Shown: positions 26,270 to 35,969, counted from the stretch's first letter. The stretch: DNA of 64,000 nt from Companilactobacillus huachuanensis (GCF_005404815.1 NZ_BJDF01000004.1:1-64000), one strand, 5' to 3'. Program-made: numbers and translations. Notes: generated by a model from the sequence alone, not told the origin.

Positions 26270-27067
26270 GTGGAACATATCAAAATTGGAATCTTAAATT
26301 TAATGCAGAACAAAACCGAAACTATGGACAATTTCCAAACTATTCTAGGCAATCAAGTAGAATTAAAATTCTACTACTCTGCTACCCGTTACGTCGACCG
26401 AAGTCTTAATTCTAAGGTCACTTCGCAGATGTCCCCACTAGATTTAAACGATATCCCAAACTTGGATGGATTTATTATTACGGGAAGTCCCGTTGAAAAA
26501 TTAGATTTTCCTCAAGTTTCATACTTTGATGAAATCAATGAATTGATCGATTTACTCGACCAATTAAACATCCCCCAGCTCTATGTCTGTTGGGGCGCCA
26601 TGGCTGCCCTTAATCGTTTATATGACATCGACAAAAAAATTCTGCCACACAAGACATTCGGTATTTTTCAAAATCAAATCTTAACCGATTCAGACTTATT
26701 AAAAAATGTTTCTGACAATTTCCCATCACCTCACGCACGTTATGCTGAAATGAGTCACGAACAACTGAACAATGAACCAAATTTAAAAATTTCTGCTGTC
26801 AGTCAGAACGGTCTGCTGACTTTGGTTGAATCAACAAATATGAAACATCAAACCTTTCTCTTCTCACATTTGGAATATCAGCGTGACGGTCTGGACAAAG
26901 AATATCACCGTGAACTCAATAGTTCCAAAGTCATTGACCCATTGCCTGCTAGCAATTACTATTCTCCACTTGATCATCAACCAACATTTGCTTGGCAACA
27001 GACACAATCACAATTCTACAATAACTGGTTAAAAACCGTTACATCACACAAACTAACTACATGTTAA
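26270..27067 (+). CDS. MetA-family serine/homoserine O-acyltransferase
   Basis: 265 residues, shorter than E. coli MetA (about 309). The nucleophile motif is [11 protein letters not shown] (Cys near 107), and the catalytic [17 protein letters not shown] block (near 201) carries the family His and Glu residues. MetA enzymes acylate homoserine. Here the partner genes are cysK and an ABC importer behind a Cys-codon leader, which argues for O-acetylserine formation from serine, or a dual role, rather than methionine synthesis (inference). The start is GTG at 26270 with AAAGGAG 6 nt upstream. It is the first structural gene of the operon, 13 nt before cysK. Confidence 0.85.
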   Translation: MEHIKIGILNLMQNKTETMDNFQTILGNQVELKFYYSATRYVDRSLNSKVTSQMSPLDLNDIPNLDGFIITGSPVEKLDFPQVSYFDEINELIDLLDQLNIPQLYVCWGAMAALNRLYDIDKKILPHKTFGIFQNQILTDSDLLKNVSDNFPSPHARYAEMSHEQLNNEPNLKISAVSQNGLLTLVESTNMKHQTFLFSHLEYQRDGLDKEYHRELNSSKVIDPLPASNYYSPLDHQPTFAWQQTQSQFYNNWLKTVTSHKLTTC

Positions 27068-27080
27068 GGAGTATTTTATT

Positions 27081-28004
27081 ATGACAAAAATTGTACAAAA
27101 TATTACTGAATTAATTGGTGACACACCAATCGTTAAATTAAACAACGTCGTACCAGATGATGCAGCTGATGTTTACGTTAAACTTGAATTTTTCAATCCT
27201 GGTAGTTCCATTAAGGATCGCATCGCCCTTGCAATGATTGAAGCTGCTGAAAAAGCTGGCAAGATCAAACCTGGTGACACTTTAGTTGAACCAACATCAG
27301 GTAATACAGGTATTGGCCTTTCACTTGTTGCTGCTGCCAAAGGTTATCATCTAATAATCACTATGCCTGAAACAATGAGTATCGAGCGTCGCAAGTTGAT
27401 GCAAGGTTATGGTACCGAGTTAATTTTGACTCCCGGTAAAGGTGGTATGAAGGCTGCAATTCAAAAGGCTACTGATTTAGCTAAAGAAAATGGTTACTTC
27501 ATGCCTATGCAATTTCAAAATCCAGCTAACCCCGCTATTCATGAGGCTACAACTGGTAAAGAGATAGTTGATGCTTTTGGTGACACAAACGTTGATGCTT
27601 TCGTCGCCGGTGTTGGTACTGGTGGAACTCTTTCAGGTGTCAGTCATGCGCTAACTAAGGTCTATCCTGATGTAAAAGTCTACGCTTTGGAAGCTGCGGA
27701 ATCTCCTCTATTAAAGGAAGGAAAAACTGGAGCTCACAAAATTCAGGGAATTAGTGCTGGTTTCATTCCAGATACGCTAGACAAACAATCTTATTCGGAT
27801 ATTATAGAAGTTACAAGTGATCAAGCTATCAATATGGCACAAGCAGTTAGTCACCAAGAAGGATTTCTACCCGGTATTTCTGCCGGAGCTAATATCTTTG
27901 GTGCGATTGAGATTGCTAAGCAGCTTGGCAAAGGTAGAACTGTCGTAACCGTTGCACCAGATAATGGTGAAAGATATCTTTCAACCGATTTATTTAAGTT
28001 TTAG
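27081..28004 (+). CDS. cysK: Cysteine synthase (O-acetylserine sulfhydrylase)
   Basis: 307 residues, fold-type II PLP enzyme making L-cysteine from O-acetylserine and sulfide. The PLP Lys is in [11 protein letters not shown] (about 43). The substrate-binding loop is TSGNTGIGL, the phosphate-binding loop is [10 protein letters not shown], and the C-terminal GISAGANI segment is present. AAGGAG precedes the ATG. It follows the MetA-like gene closely, so acyl-donor synthesis and sulfhydrylation are co-expressed under the leader attenuator. The length fits CysK rather than cystathionine beta-synthase. Confidence 0.95.
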   Translation: MTKIVQNITELIGDTPIVKLNNVVPDDAADVYVKLEFFNPGSSIKDRIALAMIEAAEKAGKIKPGDTLVEPTSGNTGIGLSLVAAAKGYHLIITMPETMSIERRKLMQGYGTELILTPGKGGMKAAIQKATDLAKENGYFMPMQFQNPANPAIHEATTGKEIVDAFGDTNVDAFVAGVGTGGTLSGVSHALTKVYPDVKVYALEAAESPLLKEGKTGAHKIQGISAGFIPDTLDKQSYSDIIEVTSDQAINMAQAVSHQEGFLPGISAGANIFGAIEIAKQLGKGRTVVTVAPDNGERYLSTDLFKF

Positions 28005-28082
28005 GAGACATATTCTTTTTAACCAAACTTATTTTATGCGAAAATAGACAGTGATGATTTTTTAATAGGGGGATTTATTATA

Positions 28083-28865
28083 ATGAAAAAGCGAATTGCT
28101 TTAATTTTAACTACAATTGTGGCCTTGGTATTGGTACTAACAGGCTGCTCAAGTAACAAGACTGCCAGTGATACTAAGACATCTGGCACACTAACTATCG
28201 GTCTTGAGGGAACTTATGCTCCATATTCATATCGTGATAATGGTCAATTAAAGGGGTTTGAGGTTGACCTTGGTAAAGCTATTGCTAAAAAGCTTGATTT
28301 AAAAGCTAAATTTGTTCCAACAAAGTGGGATTCACTAATTGCTGGTTTGAACTCAAACACATTTGATGTCGTTTTGAACAACGTTGCTATCAATCCTGCT
28401 CGTGAGAAACACTACATCTTCTCAACACCTTATATTTATTCAAAATCAGTAATCATTACTAAACCAGGTTCTGGTATTAACTCAGTTGATGATATTAAAG
28501 GTAAGAAAATTTCTGCCGGTACTGGTACTGACAACTATAATCACGCCGAAAAATTTGGTGCCACTGTAGTTCCTGCAGCTGATTTCCAAACTGACATGTC
28601 AATGATCGACCAAGGACGTGTTGCTGGTGCTTTCAACTCTAAAGAAGCTTTCTTATATTGGAAAGAAAGTCACAAGAATACTGATTTGAAATACATTACT
28701 ATTCCTGACAATAAACTTGCATCATCAAAAATTGCTCCAATCTACAACAAGAAATCAACTCACCTACGTGGCCGTGTTAACAAAGCTATCAAAGAACTTT
28801 ACAAAGACGGTACAATGAAGAAGCTTTCAATTAAGTACTTCGGTGAAGATATTACTAAAAAATAA
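28083..28865 (+). CDS. Amino acid (probably cystine) ABC transporter, binding lipoprotein
   Basis: 260 residues. The lipoprotein signal has lipobox LTGCSS (Cys about 22). A type 2 periplasmic-binding fold of family 3 follows (SBP_bac_3, 37-255), with GTLTIGLEGTYAPYSY at the start, and FEVDLGKAIAKKL. It captures an amino acid outside the membrane. Context after cysK and a Cys leader suggests cystine or a related thiol compound. AGGGGG precedes the ATG. The 78-nt gap from cysK has no terminator. Confidence 0.9.
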   Translation: MKKRIALILTTIVALVLVLTGCSSNKTASDTKTSGTLTIGLEGTYAPYSYRDNGQLKGFEVDLGKAIAKKLDLKAKFVPTKWDSLIAGLNSNTFDVVLNNVAINPAREKHYIFSTPYIYSKSVIITKPGSGINSVDDIKGKKISAGTGTDNYNHAEKFGATVVPAADFQTDMSMIDQGRVAGAFNSKEAFLYWKESHKNTDLKYITIPDNKLASSKIAPIYNKKSTHLRGRVNKAIKELYKDGTMKKLSIKYFGEDITKK

Positions 28866-28896
28866 TTTTTAAACTAATTGAGGGGGTTTAAACTTC

Positions 28897-29592
28897 ATGT
28901 GGCACATTATCATTACGTCATTGCCAGAAATGATCTCTGCAATGTTGCAGTTTACCATTCCACTGGCAATCATTTCATTTATATTTGGTTTGATTCTAGC
29001 CGTATTAACAGCATTAATTAAATTTATCAAACCGAGTGAAAACAAAGTAATCAGATATCCATGGCTTGTACTTCGTGCAATTGCTAACTTTTATGTTTGG
29101 TTATTCCGTTCCACTCCACTGCTAGTTCAATTGTTCATCATTTTCTTTGGTCTTCCAAGTGCTGGCATTCAACTTTCACCATTCATCGCAGCCGTAATAG
29201 GCTTCTCCTTGAATACTGGGGCTTACGCTTCAGAAACAATTCGTTCAGCCTTGATGTCAGTTCCACAGGATCAATGGGATGCAGCTTTCACATTGAACTT
29301 TACGACTAAACAAACTTTAATGAAGATCGTGCTGCCACAGGCTGTTAGAATCGCCTTACCACCGCTATCCAATTCATTTATTGGCTTAGTTAAAGATACA
29401 TCGCTAGCCAGTTCCATCACTATTTTGGAAATGTTCCAAGTCAGTCAACAGATTACTGCCAAAAACTTCCAACCACTTTTGATGTACTCATTGGCTGCTT
29501 TCTTATATGCTGTCATTTGCTCATTATTGACACTTCTACAACATTATCTAGAACGCAGAACTTCCAAATATGTTAAAGGAAGTGAAGCCTAA
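28897..29592 (+). CDS. Amino acid (probably cystine) ABC transporter, permease
   Basis: 231 residues with about five transmembrane helices of the His/Glu/Gln/Arg/opine permease family. The EAA-loop region is GAYASETIRSALMSVPQDQW followed by LPQAVRIALPPLSNSFI, the contact site for the ATPase. A GAGGGGG site precedes the ATG. Its stop codon overlaps the ATPase start by 1 nt. Confidence 0.93.
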   Translation: MWHIIITSLPEMISAMLQFTIPLAIISFIFGLILAVLTALIKFIKPSENKVIRYPWLVLRAIANFYVWLFRSTPLLVQLFIIFFGLPSAGIQLSPFIAAVIGFSLNTGAYASETIRSALMSVPQDQWDAAFTLNFTTKQTLMKIVLPQAVRIALPPLSNSFIGLVKDTSLASSITILEMFQVSQQITAKNFQPLLMYSLAAFLYAVICSLLTLLQHYLERRTSKYVKGSEA

Positions 29593-30347
29593 TGATTTCA
29601 TTAAAGAATATTGTTAAAAAATATGATGATAAAGAAGTTTTGAAAAACTTATCCGTCGACTTTCCTGAGGGTAAAACAACAGTTATCTTAGGACCTTCTG
29701 GCTCCGGTAAATCAACCTTGTTACGTTCGCTTGATCTTTTAGTTAGACCAGAGAGCGGTACAATTAGCTTTTCCGATTTAACACTGGATTATTCCGAACC
29801 ACTCACAAAGAAGAAAAGTTTTGACATTCGTAAGAAAACTAGCATGGTCTTTCAAAATTGGAACCTCTTCCCTAACCTAACTGTTCTTCAAAATATCACC
29901 ACTGCTCCAGAAACCGTTTTGAAGGCTCCTAAGAAAGCAACTGAGGATCAAGCTCGTCAATTACTTTCACAAGTTGGTCTCAGCGAATATGCTGACCGTT
30001 ATCCGAGTCAACTATCAGGTGGTCAACAACAGCGTATTTCAATCTGTCGTGCTTTAGCAATGAATCCTGAGTATATCTTGTTGGATGAACCAACCAGTGC
30101 CCTTGATCCTGAGCTAGAAACTCAAGTCTTGTTGATTCTGGAAGAACTTAGCAAGATGGACCAATCAATGATAATCGTGACGCACAACATGCAATTTGCC
30201 CGTTCAGTGGCTGATAAAATTGTCTTCGTTGAGAATGGGGACATCCTTTTCGATGGCACACCTGACGATTTCTTTAATCATCCAACAACTAGAATTAAGG
30301 ACTTTTTATCCGGAATTACATTTGATGATAGTCAGTTGAAGAAATAA
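29592..30347 (+). CDS. Amino acid (probably cystine) ABC transporter, ATPase
   Basis: 251 residues. Walker A GPSGSGKST (about 34-42), Q-loop FQNWNLFPNLT, signature LSGGQQQR, Walker B ILLDEPTSALD, and switch His in IIVTHNM. It powers the importer encoded by the two preceding genes and starts in an ATGA-type overlap (TAATGA) with the permease. It is the last gene of the cysteine operon; repeat R16 follows 54 nt after its stop. Confidence 0.95.
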   Translation: MISLKNIVKKYDDKEVLKNLSVDFPEGKTTVILGPSGSGKSTLLRSLDLLVRPESGTISFSDLTLDYSEPLTKKKSFDIRKKTSMVFQNWNLFPNLTVLQNITTAPETVLKAPKKATEDQARQLLSQVGLSEYADRYPSQLSGGQQQRISICRALAMNPEYILLDEPTSALDPELETQVLLILEELSKMDQSMIIVTHNMQFARSVADKIVFVENGDILFDGTPDDFFNHPTTRIKDFLSGITFDDSQLKK

Positions 30348-30401
30348 ACCTCAAAAAGAATCTCGACCAATTAAGGTTCTTTCTTAAAGTTGGTTAAGTG
30401 T

Positions 30402-30590
30402 TTGCCGTCTCCAGGGCTGAGAATATTCACCTGCTATGCGGACCGATTCGAGCCTGAGAAGCGGTCTCGAATCTCGGTTTGAATCCTTGCACAAACCAGC
30501 AAGTATCCAAACGCGCCCGGTGGTGTAACAGCTAAAGCTGTAACGCCACACCCACAGCGGGTAAATATTCTCAGCCCTTCCGACTAATTT
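30402..30590 (-). repeat. Structured repeat R16 (short form)
   Basis: Minus orientation. P1 GGGCTGAGAATATT / AATATTCTCAGCCC is perfect and compensates family-A differences. P2 tip CAGC/GCTG, P3 CTTGC/GCAAG. The TGCCG end faces the cysteine operon. Confidence 0.92.
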
Positions 30591-30648
30591 TATTAGTCAA
30601 AATGACTTCTGATGAATTCGGATTTTTAATTATAGATAAATTGAACAC

Positions 30649-30709
30649 AAAACAGAGTTGAATCACACTTAAATAACCAAATAATCAGGTGTGATTCAAC
30701 TCTGTTTTA
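30649..30709. terminator. Intrinsic terminator hairpin
   Basis: AAAACAGAGTTGAATCACACTT pairs with AGGTGTGATTCAACTCTGTTTT. It is homologous to the hairpins at 46268 and 58763. Confidence 0.85.
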
Positions 30710-30760
30710 TTAGTTTTAATATTAAAAATAATTATTGAAATGCTTCTTATAACCAAACTT

Positions 30761-30795
30761 AAGAAAGAGCCCCGATTAATCGGGGTTCTTTCTTT
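30761..30795. terminator. Intrinsic terminator hairpin
   Basis: AAGAAAGAGCCCCGATT / AATCGGGGTTCTTTCTT, followed by a short T run. It abuts the left end of repeat R17. Confidence 0.8.
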
Positions 30796-30799
30796 GTAA

Positions 30800-30942
30800 C
30801 TAAAGGTTGAAAGGTAAAAAATTAATCTAACGATTGCTATTACAGGCCTTGAGCTATTCTATTTAAATACTCAGAAATTTTGTTTTATTGTTGAGGCTAT
30901 TTAAAAAAACTAGTTGGAAGAGCTGAGAGTATTCATTTGCAA
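30800..30942 (+). repeat. Structured repeat R17, core and right end lost
   Basis: It begins CTAAAGGTTGAAAGG and runs to the left P1 arm, then stops at CATTTGCAAAT, where the two P1 tips appear fused. The gene terminator follows. Confidence 0.88.
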
Positions 30943-30945
30943 ATT

Positions 30946-30993
30946 TCAAAAAATGCCGTCACTAGAAATCAAAATATTCTCGTGACGGCATTT
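30946..30993 (-). terminator. Terminator of the LRR/SLAP gene
   Basis: AAATGCCGTCAC pairs with GTGACGGCATTT; on the minus strand T6 follows. It lies 20 nt after the stop codon. Confidence 0.85.
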
Positions 30994-31012
30994 CTATTAA
31001 ATATGTTTTGCC

Positions 31013-33748
31013 TTATAAAATAACATCCACTGCTCTAACAAACTGATTATTAGCTACACGATAGTATATTGAACCATCAATTGTTTGGAATCTATCAACT
31101 TTGTATGATGCATTTGCTGGCAATTGCTCAGTCAGTAGTTGGCCCTTCTCATCATATAAATTGGCTGTATTTTTAGTAGTTATTGTTGCGGAAGCTTTGG
31201 TATATTCATAAACTTCATTAGCACTGACAAATTCATTCGTTGCTACGCGATAATACTTTTGTCCATTCATTTCGACATAACGGTCACTAAACCAGTCACT
31301 TGATGGTGACAATTCACGATTAGTTGTGGCTTGTCCATGGGCATCTAATAGATGACCAAAGTTATCGTGATAAACTCGGATAAGTGTGTCGTTCGCCGTA
31401 TAGATGTAAACATCATCTGCATTGGCCCATTCATCAGTTGCCACACGATAATATTTTTGTCCGTTTAGTTCCATTGATTCATCGTTATACCAACTAGAAT
31501 CTGGACTTAAGAAGAGGTTCGTTATAGGCTCTCCTTTTGCATCGTATAACTTAGCTTTAGGACGATCACTGAACGTTGCGGAAGTTTGTTTAATATCCTT
31601 TATAACACCATTTTCTTCTGAGGTTGAATCTCCACTACTGCTGCCGCCACTACTTGGGTGAGTAACAGCTGGAGCTTCATATTTAGTATAAACAGCATCC
31701 ACAAAGATAGGTTGGTTATTATATCCTGATAAAACAGTCTCATCATACCCATAGTCGTTAATTAAACTACCTAACAATTTATTTATCACAGACTTTAAAT
31801 CACTAGTATTATCAAACTCAAAATAGTCGTTATCAATTAAATATTGAAGAGAATCCGTTTCAAAGTTACCATCATAATCCGAAGGTATTGTTATTTTTGT
31901 ATTATTCAAATCTAAGGTTTCATTGTAGTTTGGTAAGTTATCTAACGCTTTTTGAAAATCCGTCGCCCCAGAAACATCAGTTGTTCTAGCTGGTAAATCG
32001 GCAGTTTCTGAAGATGAATTATCTGGATTATCACCATAACTGACATTTATTTTAAGACTATAGGGAGCGAGCGCTGTTACAATGACATTTACTATTCCAG
32101 ATTTTGGAATTTCTACAGTTGTAGGAGATGGGTCAGAATAGCCTGGAATAACTGAGACTGTTAGTGTACTGCCAATATATTGTTGTGCTAATTTTCTTGA
32201 CGCAACTGGCTTATCTTTTGATTGGTCCTGATTTGCCGTCCAATAATTAATTGTAGCATCAATTTTATCGCGCTCCTTCAATTTCCAAGTGGTATTTCCA
32301 TTAGCATCGGCATGAGTGTCGGAATTAGTCGTATCACCATTATACAAATTCATCATTTGAGCACTAGTTAGTGGTGTATCCCCATCATTAATAATCCATC
32401 CTTCATACTTATTAGTATCATATGAGAAGTTTGTATTTTTAAACCCACTATTGATGTACGTCTGATCCAAGAAATCAGTGGAATTATTAACCGTTAAAGT
32501 AAATGGAACCTTCTGATCATCATATCCTTCATAATTAAAGTTCACTGCATTTGCCGCATCATTAACATTCTTAAACGCTGATAAGTCCAGTGAATCCAGT
32601 GAACTATTGTTAGAAAACATATCTTCATTTTGAGGAATATTAGGTCCAATATTAATACCACTCATATTAATATTTCTTAACTTTGTATCACCTGAAAACA
32701 TACCATTAAAATCGCTTCCATCTGCAGCCGTAAAGCCACTTAAATCAGCACTTGTTAATTCTGCACACTCACTAAATAATCCTGAATAGTTTGTAATAGA
32801 TGGTATATTCATGTCCTTCAAACTGGCACTAGTTATTGCAGTACCGAGATACATATCAGAAATATTTTTGGCCTTCGACAAATTTGGAAGAACAAACTGA
32901 TCCAACTTCTTATCACCTAGAAAAAGTTGTGTGAAATTTTCAGTATTTGACGTATCAAAATAGTCAAAATTTTCGATACTAGTTACTCCAGACATTTGTC
33001 TAAATAACTCAGAGATATTTTTTCCAGCTACTACTTTACCGTCAAAAACAATTTTTGTTACTGCACTAGGAATTGAATTATAATGTTCATCATAATACAT
33101 ACCATACCAAAAAGAATTATCTCTAAGAGGTATTGCCGCCCATTCACCGGCTTCAATGTGTAGCTCTCCGTCCTTATTTAAGTACCAATCACTCCCGGAA
33201 AGAGTAGTCTTACCATCATCAGATTGTCCGGACCCAACTTTACCAAATTTTGTACTTGACGCAAGATTACTAGGGTCATTTAATCCTTGAGTAGTCACTG
33301 TACCTGAACCAACTGTGGATGGCGCATTTAATGGTTGTAAAGTCTCACTAGAAGGCTCAGCAGTTGCTTTGACAGTTTTACTTAAAGATGCCGGAGCCAT
33401 AGCAGTACTTTGGCTTTTTGGTGTGGTATCCTCATTTGCAACACTAGATTGACCTTGAATCTGCTGAGCATCCGTCTGCTTTTTCTCACTTACACTTGGA
33501 TCAGCAGTTCCAACGCTCGCCTCTGCACCACTGGAATCAGTTTTAGATGGCATCTGCTGTGTACTTTCGGTTTGTGGTGTATTAGATGTCGATTTCACGT
33601 CGTCCGCCTTAACGACCATCGAAGAAGTCCCAATGGCAATACCCTCAGCTAATAATAAGCTAGTCGCTACCACCCAGTTCTTACCTGATTTATACAATTT
33701 TTTCTTTAAAATTGTATTTGGATATCTTTTCAATTGTTCAAATCTCAT
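31013..33748 (-). CDS. LRR (BspA-like) surface protein with SLAP repeats, paralogue 1
   Basis: 911 residues. The KxYKxGKxW-type signal peptide contains KLYKSGKNW (residues 15-23) and ends near VKADD. A Ser/Thr/Gln-rich region follows (about 50-165). A DUF285/BspA-like leucine-rich region of about 26-residue units spans about 190-440 (SLKDMNIPSITNYSGLFSECAEL type). Mucin-binding-like beta domains follow (about 455-690), then three SLAP repeats (about 715-911) each with KYYRVAT.E. Such proteins mediate attachment to host or cell-surface ligands while the SLAP repeats bind wall polymer. The ATG at 33748 is chosen over the GTG at 33757 because GGGTGGG lies 8 nt upstream. It has a paralogue at 40583. 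Confidence 0.85.
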   Translation of the reverse strand: MRFEQLKRYPNTILKKKLYKSGKNWVVATSLLLAEGIAIGTSSMVVKADDVKSTSNTPQTESTQQMPSKTDSSGAEASVGTADPSVSEKKQTDAQQIQGQSSVANEDTTPKSQSTAMAPASLSKTVKATAEPSSETLQPLNAPSTVGSGTVTTQGLNDPSNLASSTKFGKVGSGQSDDGKTTLSGSDWYLNKDGELHIEAGEWAAIPLRDNSFWYGMYYDEHYNSIPSAVTKIVFDGKVVAGKNISELFRQMSGVTSIENFDYFDTSNTENFTQLFLGDKKLDQFVLPNLSKAKNISDMYLGTAITSASLKDMNIPSITNYSGLFSECAELTSADLSGFTAADGSDFNGMFSGDTKLRNINMSGINIGPNIPQNEDMFSNNSSLDSLDLSAFKNVNDAANAVNFNYEGYDDQKVPFTLTVNNSTDFLDQTYINSGFKNTNFSYDTNKYEGWIINDGDTPLTSAQMMNLYNGDTTNSDTHADANGNTTWKLKERDKIDATINYWTANQDQSKDKPVASRKLAQQYIGSTLTVSVIPGYSDPSPTTVEIPKSGIVNVIVTALAPYSLKINVSYGDNPDNSSSETADLPARTTDVSGATDFQKALDNLPNYNETLDLNNTKITIPSDYDGNFETDSLQYLIDNDYFEFDNTSDLKSVINKLLGSLINDYGYDETVLSGYNNQPIFVDAVYTKYEAPAVTHPSSGGSSSGDSTSEENGVIKDIKQTSATFSDRPKAKLYDAKGEPITNLFLSPDSSWYNDESMELNGQKYYRVATDEWANADDVYIYTANDTLIRVYHDNFGHLLDAHGQATTNRELSPSSDWFSDRYVEMNGQKYYRVATNEFVSANEVYEYTKASATITTKNTANLYDEKGQLLTEQLPANASYKVDRFQTIDGSIYYRVANNQFVRAVDVIL

Positions 33749-33827
33749 ATTTTTCACCCACCCTTATGAATATAATAATATACCTTTTTAATTTATATAA
33801 ATATTCAAATATTATTATCTTGCTTAA

Positions 33828-33865
33828 CAAAAAAATCCAGCCAACTTTTAACGTTGACTGGATTT
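33828..33865 (-). terminator. Terminator overlapping the end of the small membrane protein gene
   Basis: On the minus strand AATCCAGTCAAC pairs with GTTGGCTGGATT, then T6. The 5' arm includes the last codons of the gene. Confidence 0.85.
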
Positions 33866-34243
33866 CTTCGTATTGATCAGAACAAATAATAAAATAATTA
33901 TAGCCATTGGCAATAACAGGCGAACCATATCGTACAATAAATTAAATCCTATCAGTCCCACTAACATTGCCGCTAAAAAATTCCAAAAGCCTAATTCTGC
34001 GCGAAAACTTGTTACCATTTGTTGAAAAGAAATATTTGTCCGTACAAGAATCACTAAAAATAGTACGAGCCATAAATTATAGCCCATCATTGACCATGGT
34101 TGCAGCAGTTTGAGGATAAACGTTAATGCAATTAAACCATAAGTCACAATACCTTTAGCATCCCTTGTTCTCAGACGTCCATCACTTGTCAACATCAGAA
34201 CAGCAAGCAGAAGCACATTTGATACCACATTAATTATACTCAC
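33848..34243 (-). CDS. Unknown four-helix membrane protein
   Basis: 131 residues with four hydrophobic segments (about 3-20, 32-50, 55-68, 88-125) and a basic tail KKSSQR. I do not recognise a family. The start is GTG at 34243, with AAGGGG 7-8 nt upstream. It lies 77 nt after the phosphatase gene on the same strand and may belong to that operon, but it is terminated by its own hairpin. Confidence 0.65.
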   Translation of the reverse strand: MSIINVVSNVLLLAVLMLTSDGRLRTRDAKGIVTYGLIALTFILKLLQPWSMMGYNLWLVLFLVILVRTNISFQQMVTSFRAELGFWNFLAAMLVGLIGFNLLYDMVRLLLPMAIIILLFVLINTKKSSQR

Positions 34244-34320
34244 AACAATTCCCCTTAATTGAAATCATGTTTTCTAGTATAACAAGAAATCAGTTACTGA
34301 GGATTGTTAATATGCAAAAC

Positions 34321-34905
34321 TTAATTATTTTGTATAACTTCTTCAAAAGTAAACTTTTCATCTTCAAAAGTCAGCTTTACAACCGCACAATTATGTAATC
34401 TAACTTTCTCATCCATAACATTCCAATCCATCCATTTCAACAAAAAGGCATGAATTGCACCGCCGTGACTCACTGCCAATATGCTTTGACCATCATCAGC
34501 CTGTTGCATAATCCTTGTTAAGGTTTCATTCATTCGATTCTGAACGTCATAATCTGATTCGCCATGATATTGCACGAAGAAATCACCATAAGAATGACGT
34601 TCTGGTTGATTTTTGGGATTGAGAAACTCCGGTTGTGCTTCAAAGACACCAAAGTCCCACTCCTTCAAACCCTTCAATCGCTGATATGGTTGATCTGTAA
34701 TCAATTCCAAAGTATCCGCGGCACGTTCTTGTGTTGATGAATAAGCATGATCAAATTTAATTCCAGCATCCTTAAAATACTTTCCAGCTACTTTAGCGGA
34801 GTCGATACCTTCTTCTGTTAAAGGTGAATCACAGGATCCTTGAATTAGATGTAATTGATTGAACAATGTCTGTCCATGAAGCATCAAATAGAGTGTCTTT
34901 GACAT
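34321..34905 (-). CDS. Histidine phosphatase (phosphoglycerate mutase-like) family protein
   Basis: 194 residues of the histidine phosphatase superfamily: LHGQTLFNQ at the N terminus, GSCDSPLTEEG, SSTQERAADT, and VSHGGAIHAF near 146, holding the second catalytic His. The canonical first motif is RHG; here residue 9 is Leu (CTT), so the Arg that holds the phosphate is missing. Either the enzyme is weak or inactive, or it has a non-hydrolytic role. AGGTGAT precedes the ATG. It lies 4 nt after the amidohydrolase gene, so the two are co-transcribed. Confidence 0.85.
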   Translation of the reverse strand: MSKTLYLMLHGQTLFNQLHLIQGSCDSPLTEEGIDSAKVAGKYFKDAGIKFDHAYSSTQERAADTLELITDQPYQRLKGLKEWDFGVFEAQPEFLNPKNQPERHSYGDFFVQYHGESDYDVQNRMNETLTRIMQQADDGQSILAVSHGGAIHAFLLKWMDWNVMDEKVRLHNCAVVKLTFEDEKFTFEEVIQNN

Positions 34906-34909
34906 TTTA

Positions 34910-35809
34910 TCACCTCATCATTTTTAAAATATTCTTACTATAAATAGCCTCTTTTGCTGCTTGAGAAATATCCATCTGTTCAATCGCTTCAATAATTTCA
35001 TTTGTAGCCCCACTGGGCATGATTGCAAATGGTGCATCTGTTCCTAAGACAACGTGGCTTTCACCAAAAAAATCCACTGTCGATTCCAAAGCCTTGGGAT
35101 TACCCAAAATAGCAGTATCAACATAAAACTTTTTAAAGTCTTCAAATTCTTGAGCTGTCATTGTATATTTGATTCTTCCTGCAAAGAACGGAATCATTGC
35201 TCCAGCATGATGAACAATAATTTTCAAATTAGGATATTTCTCAAAATAACCCGCCTTAACAATTTGATACATGGCTTGGGTCAATTCATATTCCCAACTA
35301 AAAGTTATATTGTTATCAGGCTTTCTTTCATCGAATACGGGATGCAAAAAAATTGGCAGATTCGACTTGGACATTTCAGCAAAAATTGGTTCAAATTCTT
35401 TGTCAGCAATCGACTTACCCAGTGCCATAGTAAACAGTTGAATACCAATGAAATTTTTAGTCACTTGCTGCTCAATGATTTCTACAGCTTTAGGCAGATT
35501 ATTCATTGGCACCATTGCCACAGCCGCTGTAAAAATATCAGGATTATCTTGGACTAACTTTAATAATTCTTCATTACCGACCGAACACAATTCAGCCGAC
35601 TTAGCACCAGAAAAGTAATCTTCTGGATTCAAATTAACATTTGAAATTATTTGTTTAACGCCATCTGGATAATTTTCTCGTCTAATTTTTAAGTCAGTTA
35701 ACGCTGGAATTTGTAAAAAAGCATTTTGTTCAATAATATTGGGTACTGATTCTTGAATTGCCCGCAATAAACCTACAGGTAAAACATGCGCAAAGACATC
35801 AATTTTCAT
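34910..35809 (-). CDS. Amidohydrolase-family metal-dependent hydrolase (ACMSD-like)
   Basis: 299 residues, TIM-barrel amidohydrolase related to aminocarboxymuconate semialdehyde decarboxylase and gamma-resorcylate decarboxylase. Metal-site candidates are FLHP (about 156), HHAGAMIPF (about 200) and LGTDAPF (about 254). The usual N-terminal HxH is F-A-H here (DVFAHVLP), so one metal ligand is absent; some family members may naturally have this. The substrate is unknown. GAGG lies 9 nt before the ATG. It is first gene of a two-gene unit with the phosphatase-like gene. Confidence 0.8.
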   Translation of the reverse strand: MKIDVFAHVLPVGLLRAIQESVPNIIEQNAFLQIPALTDLKIRRENYPDGVKQIISNVNLNPEDYFSGAKSAELCSVGNEELLKLVQDNPDIFTAAVAMVPMNNLPKAVEIIEQQVTKNFIGIQLFTMALGKSIADKEFEPIFAEMSKSNLPIFLHPVFDERKPDNNITFSWEYELTQAMYQIVKAGYFEKYPNLKIIVHHAGAMIPFFAGRIKYTMTAQEFEDFKKFYVDTAILGNPKALESTVDFFGESHVVLGTDAPFAIMPSGATNEIIEAIEQMDISQAAKEAIYSKNILKMMR

Positions 35810-35969
35810 AAATTATTCCTCACTTATTTCTCCAAAAGATTTGATACGATACCTTTAGTATGCAACTAAATTTGTTACTTGTATAATACCTACTTTGAAT
35901 TAAATAACATGTCAAAAACGTATAATATGTCTGAGCATATTTAACTACTGATCTTTTGGTATTAGGTAA

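Noticed and set aside
26041-26270. T-box riboswitch before the cysteine genes
   Set aside because: No AGGGTGGNACCGCG-type T-box sequence or specifier stem is visible. The Cys-codon reading frame with a terminator explains the region better.
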